A DNA stretch of 64,000 nucleotides from Beggiatoa alba B18LD (GCF_000245015.1 NZ_JH600070.1:3083252-3147251); one strand, 5' to 3'; shown: positions 41,293 through 50,646, counted from the stretch's first letter. Translations and numbers: made by a program. The notes: a model not told the origin generated them from the letters alone.

Positions 41293-42579
41293 TCATTGAT
41301 TTGCAAGTTGTGCGAGTTGTTTTCCAACTTTGACGCTTTCTGTAATGGAACGGTCTTCGGGATAGTAATAGGCGGTATCTGCCATGAAAAAGCCTGTTAT
41401 TTCACTTTGCATTGCAGGCAGTTGGGCGTAGAAATTTGGTGGACAAACCACTTGCGCGAATTCGTAGCGGGAAACGTGGCTGGCTAAAACCCAGTCTGGC
41501 TTGAAAGCGGGGTTAAGCTGTTGGAAGTATTGCAGGACTTCGTCAATAAATAATTGGCTGTCTTGGCGGTATTTGGGATGCGTTTGTGGCATGTAGAAGG
41601 GGACATAAACGATGTGTGTGCCTAATTCAGGATTGAGATTGCTGTATTCAATCACCCCTGGAATTTTCATAGAACTATCATTGATATTCATCCAAAAATT
41701 TTCGCTTAATGGTTGTTTGAGCTTAAAAATAGCGCAGGCAACACCAATATTTTTAATTTGGCGAATTTTTTCTAACGTGGCAGTGGGTAAATCAGGGGCA
41801 ATATGTGGTACGTAGGGCAAGGGAATGGTGGAGATGACTTTGTCATAAGTCCGTTGTTCGCCTTTAATTTGTAAACCTTGTACTTTTCCGTCAGCCATGA
41901 GAATTTTTTCAATGTGGCTGTTGAGTAAAATCTGCCCATTGAGGGCTTTAATACGGTTTTCCATGGCATCGAGTAGGGTATCTGACCCCCCCGTTAAATA
42001 GCCTAAGCGTTCTTCCCATAGGCTTGCGCGTGATAAGGCGATGCGTTTGATGCGTGTACCTATCCATGCTGCCGAAAGGGAATCTTTATATTCAAAAAAT
42101 TTGAGTTCAAATAGGCTATTCCATAAAACTTGGTAGGCTTTTTCGCCTATCCAGCTTTTTAGCCAGTCTGTGCAGGGGATTTTGTCGTATTTTTCCCAGT
42201 TTTGGATGTTTTTGGTGTACATCACATGCAGGGCATAGCGGAATTTAGACAGCCAACTTAAATGCGGGAAGCGTAACAGGGCGAAAGGATGTCCCCACGG
42301 GTAGAGTTTGCCTTGATAGAAAAAACCCATTTTGGTGGCTTGCCAGCGACATTTATCAGCTAATTCCAATTCATCGAGTAAAGCAAATAACGGGTCGTCG
42401 GTCGCACAAATAAAGTGGTAATAGCGTTCGATTTTTAGACCTGCAAAATCAAATGAGGCAGTCATACCACCAATACGGTTGTCGCGTTCGTATAAGTCGA
42501 CTTGATGACCTGCTTTTAATAATTCGTAGGTGCACATTAAGCCCATCGGTCCTGCACCAATTACCGCAATTTTTGACAT
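41293..42579 (-). CDS. NAD(P)/FAD-dependent amine oxidase-like oxidoreductase
   Basis: A flavoprotein with the dinucleotide site AVIGAGPMGLMCTYELLKAGHQV followed by YERDNRIGGMTASFDF, the pattern of the protoporphyrinogen oxidase/UDP-galactopyranose mutase-like group. A second segment YDKVISTIPLPYV and the C-terminal FAD contact GFFMADTAYYYPEDRSITESVKVGKQLA complete the fold. Such proteins in glycan loci are often called FAD-dependent oxidoreductases of unknown substrate; sugar ring contraction is possible. The ATG at 42579 has AGGA six bases upstream; a TTG two codons earlier is less likely. It lies 17 bp after the sulfotransferase-epimerase gene. Confidence 0.8.
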   Translation of the reverse strand: MSKIAVIGAGPMGLMCTYELLKAGHQVDLYERDNRIGGMTASFDFAGLKIERYYHFICATDDPLFALLDELELADKCRWQATKMGFFYQGKLYPWGHPFALLRFPHLSWLSKFRYALHVMYTKNIQNWEKYDKIPCTDWLKSWIGEKAYQVLWNSLFELKFFEYKDSLSAAWIGTRIKRIALSRASLWEERLGYLTGGSDTLLDAMENRIKALNGQILLNSHIEKILMADGKVQGLQIKGEQRTYDKVISTIPLPYVPHIAPDLPTATLEKIRQIKNIGVACAIFKLKQPLSENFWMNINDSSMKIPGVIEYSNLNPELGTHIVYVPFYMPQTHPKYRQDSQLFIDEVLQYFQQLNPAFKPDWVLASHVSRYEFAQVVCPPNFYAQLPAMQSEITGFFMADTAYYYPEDRSITESVKVGKQLAQLANQ

Positions 42580-42596
42580 GGTCAATCCTGTTTTAA

Positions 42597-44234
42597 TTAG
42601 CGTTTTAGCACGACATCTTTATAACGAGGGTCGCAAAACGTTTCTTGCATGGCTTGATAGAAAGGGGTTTGTTTTACGCCAAAGGTGGCTTCGGTATTTA
42701 CCCCTGTAAAACAATCGCCTGCGGTCAGGGCTTTGAGTTGGTCAGCGGTAAACGGGGGTTTACTGCTAAAGAGGGCGTAAACTTTGAGTAGGATATAAAA
42801 CAAGCTGTAAGGAATGTGCACAATGGGGGTTTTGAGTTCTTTGACTTGTTTGATGGTTTTTATAATATCCACATAGTCAATATTTTGATTACCGACAACA
42901 TCGTAAATTGTGCCTTGCGGTTGTTTTTCCATGCAATCGATAATCATTTTACAAAAATCTTTGTTATACAAAGGTTGTCGCATGTAACGACCATCACCGG
43001 GAATGGGGAAAGCGGGAACTTTTTCCATAAAACGGGAGAGCCAGCCTAAGTGTTTGGGGTCAAACCAGCCAAACATGAGGGTAGGGCGTAGGATACTGTG
43101 GGGAATACCGCTTTCTACAACTAATTTTTCTTGGGCTTTTTTGGTTTCGGTGTAGTCGTCATGTGCGACGGAGTTTACTACAGAGGAGCTGATGTGAACG
43201 ATGTAGGGGACTTTGTGTTGACGAACCGCATTTAATACTTTTTCGGTTGAAGTGATGTTATTGCGAACAAAGAGTTCGGTATTTTTGCCTGTGATTTGAG
43301 CTTGTAACATGAGTAAGCAGGCGGCTTCGGCAAAGTGTTCTGTCCATGTGCCTTCTTCCGCTAAATCGGCTAAAACGGTTTCCACTTCGGGATGGAGCTG
43401 TTTGAGTATAGAAAGGTTGTATTCATGTTTATCGATGGCAACAATATTGTAATAACCCATTTCTTTGAGTTGTACAATTAAGTTTTGCCCAACCAGTCCC
43501 GCCGCGCCTGTTACAACAATCTTATCACCAAATTTCATGATGCCCTTGTGTGGAAAGTGTCTTTTTACGTAGTCGTAAAGGAGTTTGTCTAAACGATTGT
43601 GTTTTTCAATGAGTTGTCTTGTTTTTGCGTCAATTTGTTGGGCTATTCCTGTTTCATCCGTGTTGAGTATCGGTAAAATTGTGGAGTGCCAACCTAGTTT
43701 TTCTTTTAGGATTTGTATTGATTCTTCAAAACGGTCTGACAATCCAACAAAGCCGAAACGGTTATGTAAGCGTTTGATGGCTAAATTCAGAACGTGCGGA
43801 TTATCTAAAAATCCCATTTCTTGATAACCAACAATGGTGCGTGTCATATGGTTGTTGGTTTCAAAGGTAATTTGTTTTTCTAAAAACGCATAAAGACTCA
43901 TCCCTTGTTGAATCATCGTGTGGTAGGGCGTATCAGGATGACGCGCATAATGGCTATAGAGGGAAATAACACGCTCGATGGGGTCACGTAATAGCGTAAA
44001 GTAGCGAGTTTGTTCGTGGGCGATTCCTAATGTGTTGTGAATCCAAAAAGTAATATGCCCATAGATGATTTTAGCGTGTTGCGCTTTTTGTTTGGCGATT
44101 TCAAGGGCTTCAGGACTTAAGTCGTAAATAAATACGCGCTCATCTTCTGAATACTCTTGTTCTACAATCGCACGTAAGGAAGTCCCTGCGGTTTTTGGCA
44201 GATGGATAAAAAATAGTTTTTCGTCTTGATTCAT
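42597..44234 (-). CDS. Fusion: sulfotransferase family 2 domain + NAD-dependent sugar epimerase/dehydratase
   Basis: Two enzymes in one 545-residue chain. Residues 1-230 are a sulfotransferase: the PAPS 5'-phosphosulfate loop HLPKTAGTSLR (11-21) and the 3'-phosphate motif RDPIERVISLYSHY (83-96) are clear. Residues 233-545 are an extended short-chain dehydrogenase: VVTGAAGLVGQNL (240-252) for NAD, IVHISSSVVNSVAHDDYTETKKAQEKL with a Y-x-x-x-K pair (YTETKK), and SILRPTLMFGWFD. A sulfated or rearranged sugar is the likely product, placing it with the surrounding glycan genes. An internal ATG (M233) is preceded by AAGGG, so the second domain might also be made alone. The fusion has no frameshift. 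Confidence 0.8.
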   Translation of the reverse strand: MNQDEKLFFIHLPKTAGTSLRAIVEQEYSEDERVFIYDLSPEALEIAKQKAQHAKIIYGHITFWIHNTLGIAHEQTRYFTLLRDPIERVISLYSHYARHPDTPYHTMIQQGMSLYAFLEKQITFETNNHMTRTIVGYQEMGFLDNPHVLNLAIKRLHNRFGFVGLSDRFEESIQILKEKLGWHSTILPILNTDETGIAQQIDAKTRQLIEKHNRLDKLLYDYVKRHFPHKGIMKFGDKIVVTGAAGLVGQNLIVQLKEMGYYNIVAIDKHEYNLSILKQLHPEVETVLADLAEEGTWTEHFAEAACLLMLQAQITGKNTELFVRNNITSTEKVLNAVRQHKVPYIVHISSSVVNSVAHDDYTETKKAQEKLVVESGIPHSILRPTLMFGWFDPKHLGWLSRFMEKVPAFPIPGDGRYMRQPLYNKDFCKMIIDCMEKQPQGTIYDVVGNQNIDYVDIIKTIKQVKELKTPIVHIPYSLFYILLKVYALFSSKPPFTADQLKALTAGDCFTGVNTEATFGVKQTPFYQAMQETFCDPRYKDVVLKR

Positions 44235-44249
44235 TGTACTGAGTGAAAT

Positions 44250-45122
44250 CTATAGTTTTTGCCAAACGGAAAAATATTCAAAGTGGTTTTGCTCACCTTC
44301 GCTTAAAAAACAGCAAGTTGCGGGAATATTTAAACGACTTAAGCAGGTTTGCATAAAGTCAGCAAAATGCGCACTATCCCAAACATGGGCATGTTCGCGC
44401 CGATTTTTGACGTTGGCAATGTGGATTGATAGTTGTTCAGGAGGACAATTAAAAACGTTGGGGTGAACCGCTCGCAGAAAATCGAGATAGTGTTCATCAG
44501 TCACGTCACTAACTTGTTGTTGATATTCTGCCCATAAGTGCTCGAATGGGGTTAATTCTCGCGGTTTGTCAAACGTATATAACTTATCAGGCGCGGAAAT
44601 AACAATGTAGCCGTTGGGTTTAACGATACGAAACAGTTCAGCAACAATATTGATAGGGTTGGCTACATGTTCAATAACGTGATTTAAAATCACAAAGTCA
44701 TATTGTCCATTAGCAAAAGGACTTAAGCCTTGTTTATCTAAATCGCAATAGTGATTCACAACCACAAAGTTGTTTAATTGGTTTTGTAGCTCAGGAAAGG
44801 CTTGTACTAACGTTTCCCGTGAAGCAACATCCGCATATTCAATACTGCATGGTTCAGGCAGTTGCGCAGGTTGATTTAATGCGCCGATTTCTAAGCCTTT
44901 TCCTTGCAACAGGGCGTAGCCTGCGCTACGGTGTTTTAAATGGGGTGGCGTACTTGCAACGGGCTGATTGATGGCTCGCGCTTGCCGACTTTCATACTGT
45001 CCGAATTGTTCCCAATGTAACCAACCGCCATTGGCTTTACCCTGATAAGCAGGATGATTCGCGACATCAGGATAAAGCATTAGATAATAGGCATTATCAA
45101 AGTTTTGTTCAGTTAAATTCAT
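44250..45122 (-). CDS. Class I SAM-dependent methyltransferase with N-terminal repeat domain
   Basis: The N-terminal 45 residues (FDNAYYLMLYPDVANHPAYQGKANGGWLHWEQFGQYESR) match the short YYLxxxPDVA repeat often appended to glycan-modifying enzymes. The remainder is a methyltransferase: GKGLEIGALNQPAQL with motif I, YADVASRETLV, and FVILNHVIEHVANPINIVAELFRIVKPNGYIVISAPD. The longest frame opens at 45230, but its first 36 residues look like translated promoter DNA and the ATG at 45122 fits the domain start. It would be the first gene of the six-gene minus-strand run ending at 38329, divergent from the CbiQ-like gene. Confidence 0.8.
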   Translation of the reverse strand: MNLTEQNFDNAYYLMLYPDVANHPAYQGKANGGWLHWEQFGQYESRQARAINQPVASTPPHLKHRSAGYALLQGKGLEIGALNQPAQLPEPCSIEYADVASRETLVQAFPELQNQLNNFVVVNHYCDLDKQGLSPFANGQYDFVILNHVIEHVANPINIVAELFRIVKPNGYIVISAPDKLYTFDKPRELTPFEHLWAEYQQQVSDVTDEHYLDFLRAVHPNVFNCPPEQLSIHIANVKNRREHAHVWDSAHFADFMQTCLSRLNIPATCCFLSEGEQNHFEYFSVWQKL

Positions 45123-45156
45123 CACGGATACACTTAAAGCGAGAGAAAACGCCCTC

Positions 45157-45993
45157 ATGTATGAAGTGATAGGCGTTACAATGGGCAAAATTGTACAGGA
45201 ATATAAAAGAAATAAAGAGTATCCAGACATTAAAATGCAAGCATTTTCCCATCTTTCTACGCCTTATAGTCTCATTCAATGTTTAGACCCTCGCTTAAAA
45301 ATTGTCTTAGCGGTTTTATTTTCGGTATGGATGGTTACGCAAGGACGGGTTTTAGCCCTTGTGTTGGGGTTTGGACTTGCGCTGGGAACGTTGCGGCTTG
45401 CCCGTTTATCTTGGGAAATCGTATGGGCACGGTTGCGCCCTTTGAATCTTTTCACCGTGCTTTTATGGCTAATTTTACCGTTGACGAATGGCACAACGGG
45501 AGAAATTGTTATATGGCAGGGCTTGTCGATTTATAGCGATGGGATAGCGCAAGCATTGAAAATTACGCTCACCATGAATGCCATTGCCTGCGTGTTAATG
45601 GCATTTCTCAGCACGATGGATATTGTCACAATAGGACATGCGTTATCAGGCTTAAAAGTCCCTGAAAAGTTAGTTCATTTACTCTTATTTACAGTGCGAT
45701 ATTTAACTGTTTTACATGCAAGTTATCAGCAACTTACGCAAGCAATGCGCGTGCGGGGGTTTCGGTTACAAGCAACATGGCACTGTTATCGGAGCATTGG
45801 CTTTTTATTGGGTATGTTATTAGTGCGCAGTGTCGCACGGGCAAAACGGATTGAAATGGCGATGAAATGTCGCGGATTTCGTGGACAATTTTATCTATTA
45901 ACAAGGTTTCAATGGCAAGCAAAAGACAGCTTATATTTAATTATTTGGGGACTAATTTTATTCAGCATTACCGCCATGAGCCTGTCTATTTAA
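45157..45993 (+). CDS. Energy-coupling factor transporter T component (CbiQ/EcfT-like)
   Basis: An inner-membrane protein with five or six helices and the two short conserved motifs of EcfT proteins that contact the ATPases: MRVRGFRLQ and MAMKCRGFRGQ (consensus A-R-G). LKIVLAVLFSVWMV and LNLFTVLLWLILPLT are membrane spans. ECF transporters take up vitamins or transition metals such as Co and Ni. The ATP-binding gene begins 3 bp downstream, forming a Q-O pair, but no substrate-specific S component (CbiM, NikM, BioY) is in the window. The start is uncertain: 45157, 45181 or 45235 are possible. Confidence 0.8.
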   Translation: MYEVIGVTMGKIVQEYKRNKEYPDIKMQAFSHLSTPYSLIQCLDPRLKIVLAVLFSVWMVTQGRVLALVLGFGLALGTLRLARLSWEIVWARLRPLNLFTVLLWLILPLTNGTTGEIVIWQGLSIYSDGIAQALKITLTMNAIACVLMAFLSTMDIVTIGHALSGLKVPEKLVHLLLFTVRYLTVLHASYQQLTQAMRVRGFRLQATWHCYRSIGFLLGMLLVRSVARAKRIEMAMKCRGFRGQFYLLTRFQWQAKDSLYLIIWGLILFSITAMSLSI

Positions 45994-45996
45994 GCC

Positions 45997-46689
45997 ATGA
46001 ATACACCATTATTAGAATTACGGACAATTGATTACGCTTATCAAGCCCATCGTCCTTTATTACAAGGACTGAATTTAACAGTACATCAAGGAGAACGTTT
46101 AGCCATTCGTGGTGCGAACGGCAGTGGCAAAACGACCTTGTTACATTTAATCGTCGGACTTTGTAAACCAACACGCGGCGAGATTTTTGCATTTGGACGA
46201 TTGCGCCAAACAGAAGCCGATTTTTGGGAAGTGCGTACTCAAGCAGGTTTAGTGTTTCAAGACGCAGACGACCAACTATTTTGCCCAACGGTAGCGGAGG
46301 ATGTTGCTTTTGGATTGTTTAATCTGGGAAAGACGGCGCGAGAAGTCACACAAATCACGCGGGAAACATTGGCATTATTAGGTTTAAGTGATTATGCCGA
46401 GCGGGTAACTTATCATTTATCAGGCGGTGAAAAACGCCTTGTTGCCTTAGCGACAGTATTAGCCATGCAACCCGATATTTTATTGTTAGATGAACCGACA
46501 ACAGGGCTAGATGAGCAGGCACAAGCGCGAGTTGTGCAGATTTTGCAAGGTTTACCCCAAGCGATGTTAATTGTTTCTCATGACCGTGATTTTTTAGCGC
46601 AATTAACCCCACATCAGCGATTGTTGCAGGCGGGACAGTTAAAAAATAGTTCGTTATTACAAAAACATCCCGAAAGGAATAGCAACTAA
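45997..46689 (+). CDS. Energy-coupling factor ABC ATPase (CbiO/EcfA-like)
   Basis: A 230-residue ABC ATPase with Walker A GANGSGKTTLLH (about 39-50), Q-loop FQDADDQLFCPTVAEDVAFG (typical of CbiO), signature LSGGEKRLVALATVLAMQP, Walker B ILLLDEPTTGLD and the switch His in IVSHDRD. FQDADDQLFCPTV is a strong sign of the cobalt/nickel or vitamin type. It follows CbiQ-like by 3 bp. Its 3' end overlaps the convergent ATPase gene by 33 bp, so the two transcripts are antisense there. Confidence 0.88.
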   Translation: MNTPLLELRTIDYAYQAHRPLLQGLNLTVHQGERLAIRGANGSGKTTLLHLIVGLCKPTRGEIFAFGRLRQTEADFWEVRTQAGLVFQDADDQLFCPTVAEDVAFGLFNLGKTAREVTQITRETLALLGLSDYAERVTYHLSGGEKRLVALATVLAMQPDILLLDEPTTGLDEQAQARVVQILQGLPQAMLIVSHDRDFLAQLTPHQRLLQAGQLKNSSLLQKHPERNSN

Positions 46690-47862
46690 ATTATCACTCA
46701 GTTCAATCACCATTTCCCCATTGTAAAACACAACGCCTAAACATTTTTTATCATATCTATGATTTTGAAAATCGATAATATGTTTAAAATCCTCTTTTTT
46801 TATACTACTACTTTGTTTTACTTCAATCGCTAAAATCTCATTTTCAACTTCTATTATAAAATCAATCTCTTTTTTATCATTCGTTCTATAATGATAAATT
46901 TCGTAACTTTTTTGCAAATAAGCTAGGTGTTTTTGTAGCTCACAAAATACAAATGTTTCATATAGTTGTCCGCTATAAGGAGAGCTTAACAGTTTTTCTT
47001 GAGTATTCATTTTTAACAAACTACAAAGAATGCCTGTGTCATTAAAAAAAACTTTAGGTGATTTAATAAACTGTTTACCTATATTTGCAAAATAAGGCTT
47101 TAAAAGCGTCGCTTGATAAATTCTAGTCATGATTGAAAGATAATTATCTGTCGTTATATCTTTAATACCAATATCATTACTAAGGCTTGATTTATTTAAA
47201 ATAGTCCCGCTTCGCGTTGCTAAAATATTTACAAACTTTATAAAACTGTCAATATCTCTAATATCTGCTAAAGCTCGCGCATCTCTTTCTATATACGTTG
47301 CGATATAAGATTTAAACCAAAGTTCTTTTTGTAAGCCTTTAAGATAAAGAATTTCAGGATAACCACCATCAATAATATTTTCTATAATATCATTGTTATA
47401 GTCGCTTTTCGGTAATTTAAACTCTTTATTTAAAAGCTTTTCAATAATATTTTCGTGCGGTTTATCCTTTTTTTCTTTACAACTTAAGGGATAAAGCCTT
47501 AACTCACAAATTCTTCCTGCAAGCGTATCTTTACTTTCTTTATAATCAAGAATATTGCTACTACCGGTTAGTAAATAACGTCCATTTTTTCTGTTTTTAT
47601 CAACTTCTATTTTTATATATTCCAAAATAGTAGGAACTTTTTGTATTTCATCGAGACAGATTGGTAGCTCCAAATTTTTTAAAAATCCTTTTGGATTTTC
47701 TTTTGCGTAAAGTCTTAGCTCACCATCATCAAAAGTAAGATAATTTTTAAAGTTATTCAGTGCTAGCGTTGACTTTCCTATTTGTCTTGCACCATTCAGT
47801 AATACAACGGGAAAAGTATCAAGTGCCATTTTAAGTAGTGCTTCTAATGTTCTCTTTTTCAT
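46657..47862 (-). CDS. AAA ATPase with DUF4143 domain
   Basis: A 401-residue ATPase of the AAA_14/DUF4143 group with Walker A GARQIGKSTL (about 24-33), Walker B LPICLDEIQKVP and sensor LLTGSSNI. DUF4143 follows with the PD-(D/E)XK-like end ETFVFCELQKHL, YRTNDKKEIDFIIEVENEILAIEVKQSSS. Members are common in mobile or sporadic gene sets and are suspected in defence or toxin-antitoxin roles, without proven function. Codon use here is much more AT-rich than that of the neighbouring genes (many AAA, TTA, ATA and AGA codons), which suggests transfer. A degraded repeat element lies just upstream at 47940-48008. Confidence 0.82.
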   Translation of the reverse strand: MKKRTLEALLKMALDTFPVVLLNGARQIGKSTLALNNFKNYLTFDDGELRLYAKENPKGFLKNLELPICLDEIQKVPTILEYIKIEVDKNRKNGRYLLTGSSNILDYKESKDTLAGRICELRLYPLSCKEKKDKPHENIIEKLLNKEFKLPKSDYNNDIIENIIDGGYPEILYLKGLQKELWFKSYIATYIERDARALADIRDIDSFIKFVNILATRSGTILNKSSLSNDIGIKDITTDNYLSIMTRIYQATLLKPYFANIGKQFIKSPKVFFNDTGILCSLLKMNTQEKLLSSPYSGQLYETFVFCELQKHLAYLQKSYEIYHYRTNDKKEIDFIIEVENEILAIEVKQSSSIKKEDFKHIIDFQNHRYDKKCLGVVFYNGEMVIELSDNLVAIPFGMFL

Positions 47863-47975
47863 TTTTTACTATTTTAGTGTAAAAATATTTACCATTATAC
47901 TATGTAAATTTATAAAGATTCAGTCTGATTTCAGGAATGCTTGTTCTGATTTTCATTGTTGGCACGAATGGCAAA

Positions 47976-48008
47976 AGACCTGCTAGGTTTTGAAAACTGA
48001 GCAGGTCT
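47976..48008 (-). terminator. Degenerate repeat-borne hairpin, downstream of the ATP-grasp gene
   Basis: AGACCTGCTAGGTTTT pairs with AAAACTGAGCAGGTCT with two mismatches. On the minus strand it is followed by TTTTGCC. It lies 38 bp after the stop of the minus-strand gene ending at 48046 and is the fourth copy of this hairpin in the window. Confidence 0.5.
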
Positions 48009-48045
48009 TTATTTTATCTAACGAGTTATGAATTAATAACAATCG

Positions 48046-50646
48046 CTACAATTCATTATCTTCATGTTCCGCTTCTAATTGTACTAATTGGCGCGGTTGT
48101 TCGGCATGGCTGAAATAACTATTTGTAATTGCATCAGATAAAGCAGGGATTAAATGCCATAAACGGACTAATAATTGGTCTAAATCTTTACGGAAGTTAT
48201 CGGTAAAGGTTGCAAGTGCATCGACATCGGCTAAACGAACTTGTGTTAAGGATTCTAAAATAATCCGTTCTTCCGCCGCCCGATAAGGGGTATCATCGCC
48301 ATGCCGTAATACATTGATATAACTTGATAATTGTTCTAGTTGATAGCCGATAGAGCGCGGATTTAGTTCATTTTGTAACAATAATTCAAGCGTTGCATTA
48401 ACTTGTAAATAAGAGCGATAACGTCGCCGATAAGTTAGCAAGCTATCGGTCACAATTAATAAATTCTCTAGCAGTACCGCCTCATCTTCATTGACTGTGC
48501 ATAAGGTCGCACGTAATAACTGCCCCGTGTTATAACAGCGTTCTAAACGTCGCCCAATGATTAAAAACCGCCAACCTTGACTGTGCGTCATACTCTCCAC
48601 GCTCAAACCTTCTAACGCAGATAACCAGAGGATTAAATTATCTAAAACCTGTAAGGCTTCGTTAATTTCTTTCGGGGCTTGCTGTTGTAAACGGTTTAAT
48701 TCATCCTCAATCGCACTGAATACCCGCCACATATCAGGCGATAATCTATCACGGGTAGAACGTGCCGCATTGAGTAAAAACTGCAATGTGGAGGTTAAAC
48801 TGCCTACTCGTTGACGGTCTAAAAAGACTGATAATAATTCTTCTCGGGGATTTTCTAAGCGTTGTTGTGCCCCTTCTCCGACAAAACCGGGTAAGGTTTC
48901 CGTTAAATAAGTGACTGCACGCAATAAACTTGGTAGCGCAGGATGGTCTTTCGTACTGACAAAATCATACGGGTCGGCTAAATATAATAAAACTGTGCGT
49001 AGTAAACGGATAACACCTTCAGCCCGTTCCGCATAGCGTCCCAACCAGAACATATTTTCCGCAACACGACTCGGTAATTCCCCTTGTCCATGCCCTTCAA
49101 AAATAACTAATTTTTTCTTCGTTTCAGGAATTAACGATAAATCTTTTTCAGGTTCGGAAGCAATGACCCATGTATCTTTGCTTAAACCGCCACTTTGTGC
49201 GGATACCACAGGACTGTCAGCACTTGCTGCGACGCGGGTTAATCCACCAGGCATCACCACATAATTATTTTCATTGGTGACGAGGAAACTACGCAGAACT
49301 AATTGACGCGGTTCTAGCCGTCCATTCACAAGTACAGGGGTTGTCGAGCGGATAATCTCTTCCCCACCAACGTACCAATTGGGTTGTGCCAAAATCTGAG
49401 CACGCAATAAATCTCGCTGTTTACTGCTTAATAACCGCCCGCGCACGGACACATGTCCAGGCATATTGGCAATGCGTTTAATCACTAATTTATCAATATT
49501 TTCTAGCACATACTTACAGGCAGTTTTATCTCCACACCACCATGTTTGTGGTGAAGGGATAATTAACTCTTCGCCTAAAAAGTATTTCGCTAAACTCGGT
49601 AAAAACGCATACAGTCCAGCATTTTCTAAAATACTACTGCCTAAAGGATTCGCTAAACCAACGCTACCCATCCGTAAGGATTGCGTTAACCCTGCAACTC
49701 CTAAATAAGAATCAGGACGCAACTCTAAAGGGTCACAAGCCCCATCATCAACACGGCGTAAAATCACATCAACAGGCTGTAAACCGTCTAAGGTTTTTAA
49801 CGCAATTTTCCCATCGCGCACGGTCAAATCTGCCCCTTGCACGAGGGTATAGCCTAAATATTTCGCTAAATATGCATGTTCAAAATAAGTTTCGTTCGCA
49901 GGGCCGGGCGTTAATACTACAATACGCGGGTCTTCGTGTGGTGACATACTCGCTAATGTTTGGCGTAAGGTGCGGAAAAACAGCGCGAGGCGATGCACAT
50001 GGGAATCACGGAACAAACTTGGCAAAATCCGCGAAATGACTAACCGATTTTCTAAGGCATAACCAGCCCCAGAAGGAGCTTGTGTTCTATCTGCAATTGC
50101 CCAAAATTCCCCCGTTGCAGAACGGGCTAAATCAACTGCATATAAGGGCAAACGATGCCGTTTAGGTAAAGCAACTCCAACCATTGCCCGCAAAAATCCG
50201 GGATGGGCAACAATCAATTCAATCGGGAGCAAGCCTTTACGAATCGTATCACGCGCACCATACAAATCGGCTAATAACAAACTCATTAATTCAGCCCGCT
50301 GAATTAAACCCCGCTCGATATGTCCCCACTCCTCGCTAGAAATCACATGCGGAATAGGGTCTAATTGCCATGGGCGGTCTAAACCTTGCGGGTCGCCATA
50401 CACATTATAAGTCACGCCATTATCACGTAATAAACGTCGACCTTCCTGCCAACGGCGTTCTAACTCCTCATGTCCCATTGAATGAAGAGCACGCATCAAA
50501 TATTGCCAATGCGGGCGAATTTGCTTCGTTCCCGCATACATCTCATCATAACTATTTGGTAATGTTTGATAAGTTTGGAGAATATCCGCGACCACAGCAT
50601 CTTGTACGGCGGTAGGCGTCAGCGAGTTAGAATTAGCGTTTTGCAT
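48046..50646 (-). CDS. Circularly permuted ATP-grasp protein fused to alpha-E domain
   Basis: This 866-residue protein joins two families that are usually adjacent genes. Residues about 1-480 are the circularly permuted type 2 ATP-grasp domain (YDEMYAGTKQIRPHWQYL, FWAIADRTQAPSGAGYALENR, VLTPGPANETYFEHAYLAKYLGY, ILRRVDDGACDPLEL). Residues about 520-850 are an alpha-E helical domain (SRVAENMFWLGRYAERAEGVIRLLR, MWRVFSAIEDELNRL, CYNTGQLLRATL). In other bacteria such pairs go with a transglutaminase-like protease and may make or modify a peptide; the product is not known. No transglutaminase gene adjoins here. The start at 50646 is the usual family start. Confidence 0.85.
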   Translation of the reverse strand: MQNANSNSLTPTAVQDAVVADILQTYQTLPNSYDEMYAGTKQIRPHWQYLMRALHSMGHEELERRWQEGRRLLRDNGVTYNVYGDPQGLDRPWQLDPIPHVISSEEWGHIERGLIQRAELMSLLLADLYGARDTIRKGLLPIELIVAHPGFLRAMVGVALPKRHRLPLYAVDLARSATGEFWAIADRTQAPSGAGYALENRLVISRILPSLFRDSHVHRLALFFRTLRQTLASMSPHEDPRIVVLTPGPANETYFEHAYLAKYLGYTLVQGADLTVRDGKIALKTLDGLQPVDVILRRVDDGACDPLELRPDSYLGVAGLTQSLRMGSVGLANPLGSSILENAGLYAFLPSLAKYFLGEELIIPSPQTWWCGDKTACKYVLENIDKLVIKRIANMPGHVSVRGRLLSSKQRDLLRAQILAQPNWYVGGEEIIRSTTPVLVNGRLEPRQLVLRSFLVTNENNYVVMPGGLTRVAASADSPVVSAQSGGLSKDTWVIASEPEKDLSLIPETKKKLVIFEGHGQGELPSRVAENMFWLGRYAERAEGVIRLLRTVLLYLADPYDFVSTKDHPALPSLLRAVTYLTETLPGFVGEGAQQRLENPREELLSVFLDRQRVGSLTSTLQFLLNAARSTRDRLSPDMWRVFSAIEDELNRLQQQAPKEINEALQVLDNLILWLSALEGLSVESMTHSQGWRFLIIGRRLERCYNTGQLLRATLCTVNEDEAVLLENLLIVTDSLLTYRRRYRSYLQVNATLELLLQNELNPRSIGYQLEQLSSYINVLRHGDDTPYRAAEERIILESLTQVRLADVDALATFTDNFRKDLDQLLVRLWHLIPALSDAITNSYFSHAEQPRQLVQLEAEHEDNEL

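Noticed and set aside
45123-45156. Possible cobalamin riboswitch ahead of the CbiQ-like gene
   Set aside because: The gap to the divergent gene is only 34 bp, too short for the element, and no B12-box was seen.
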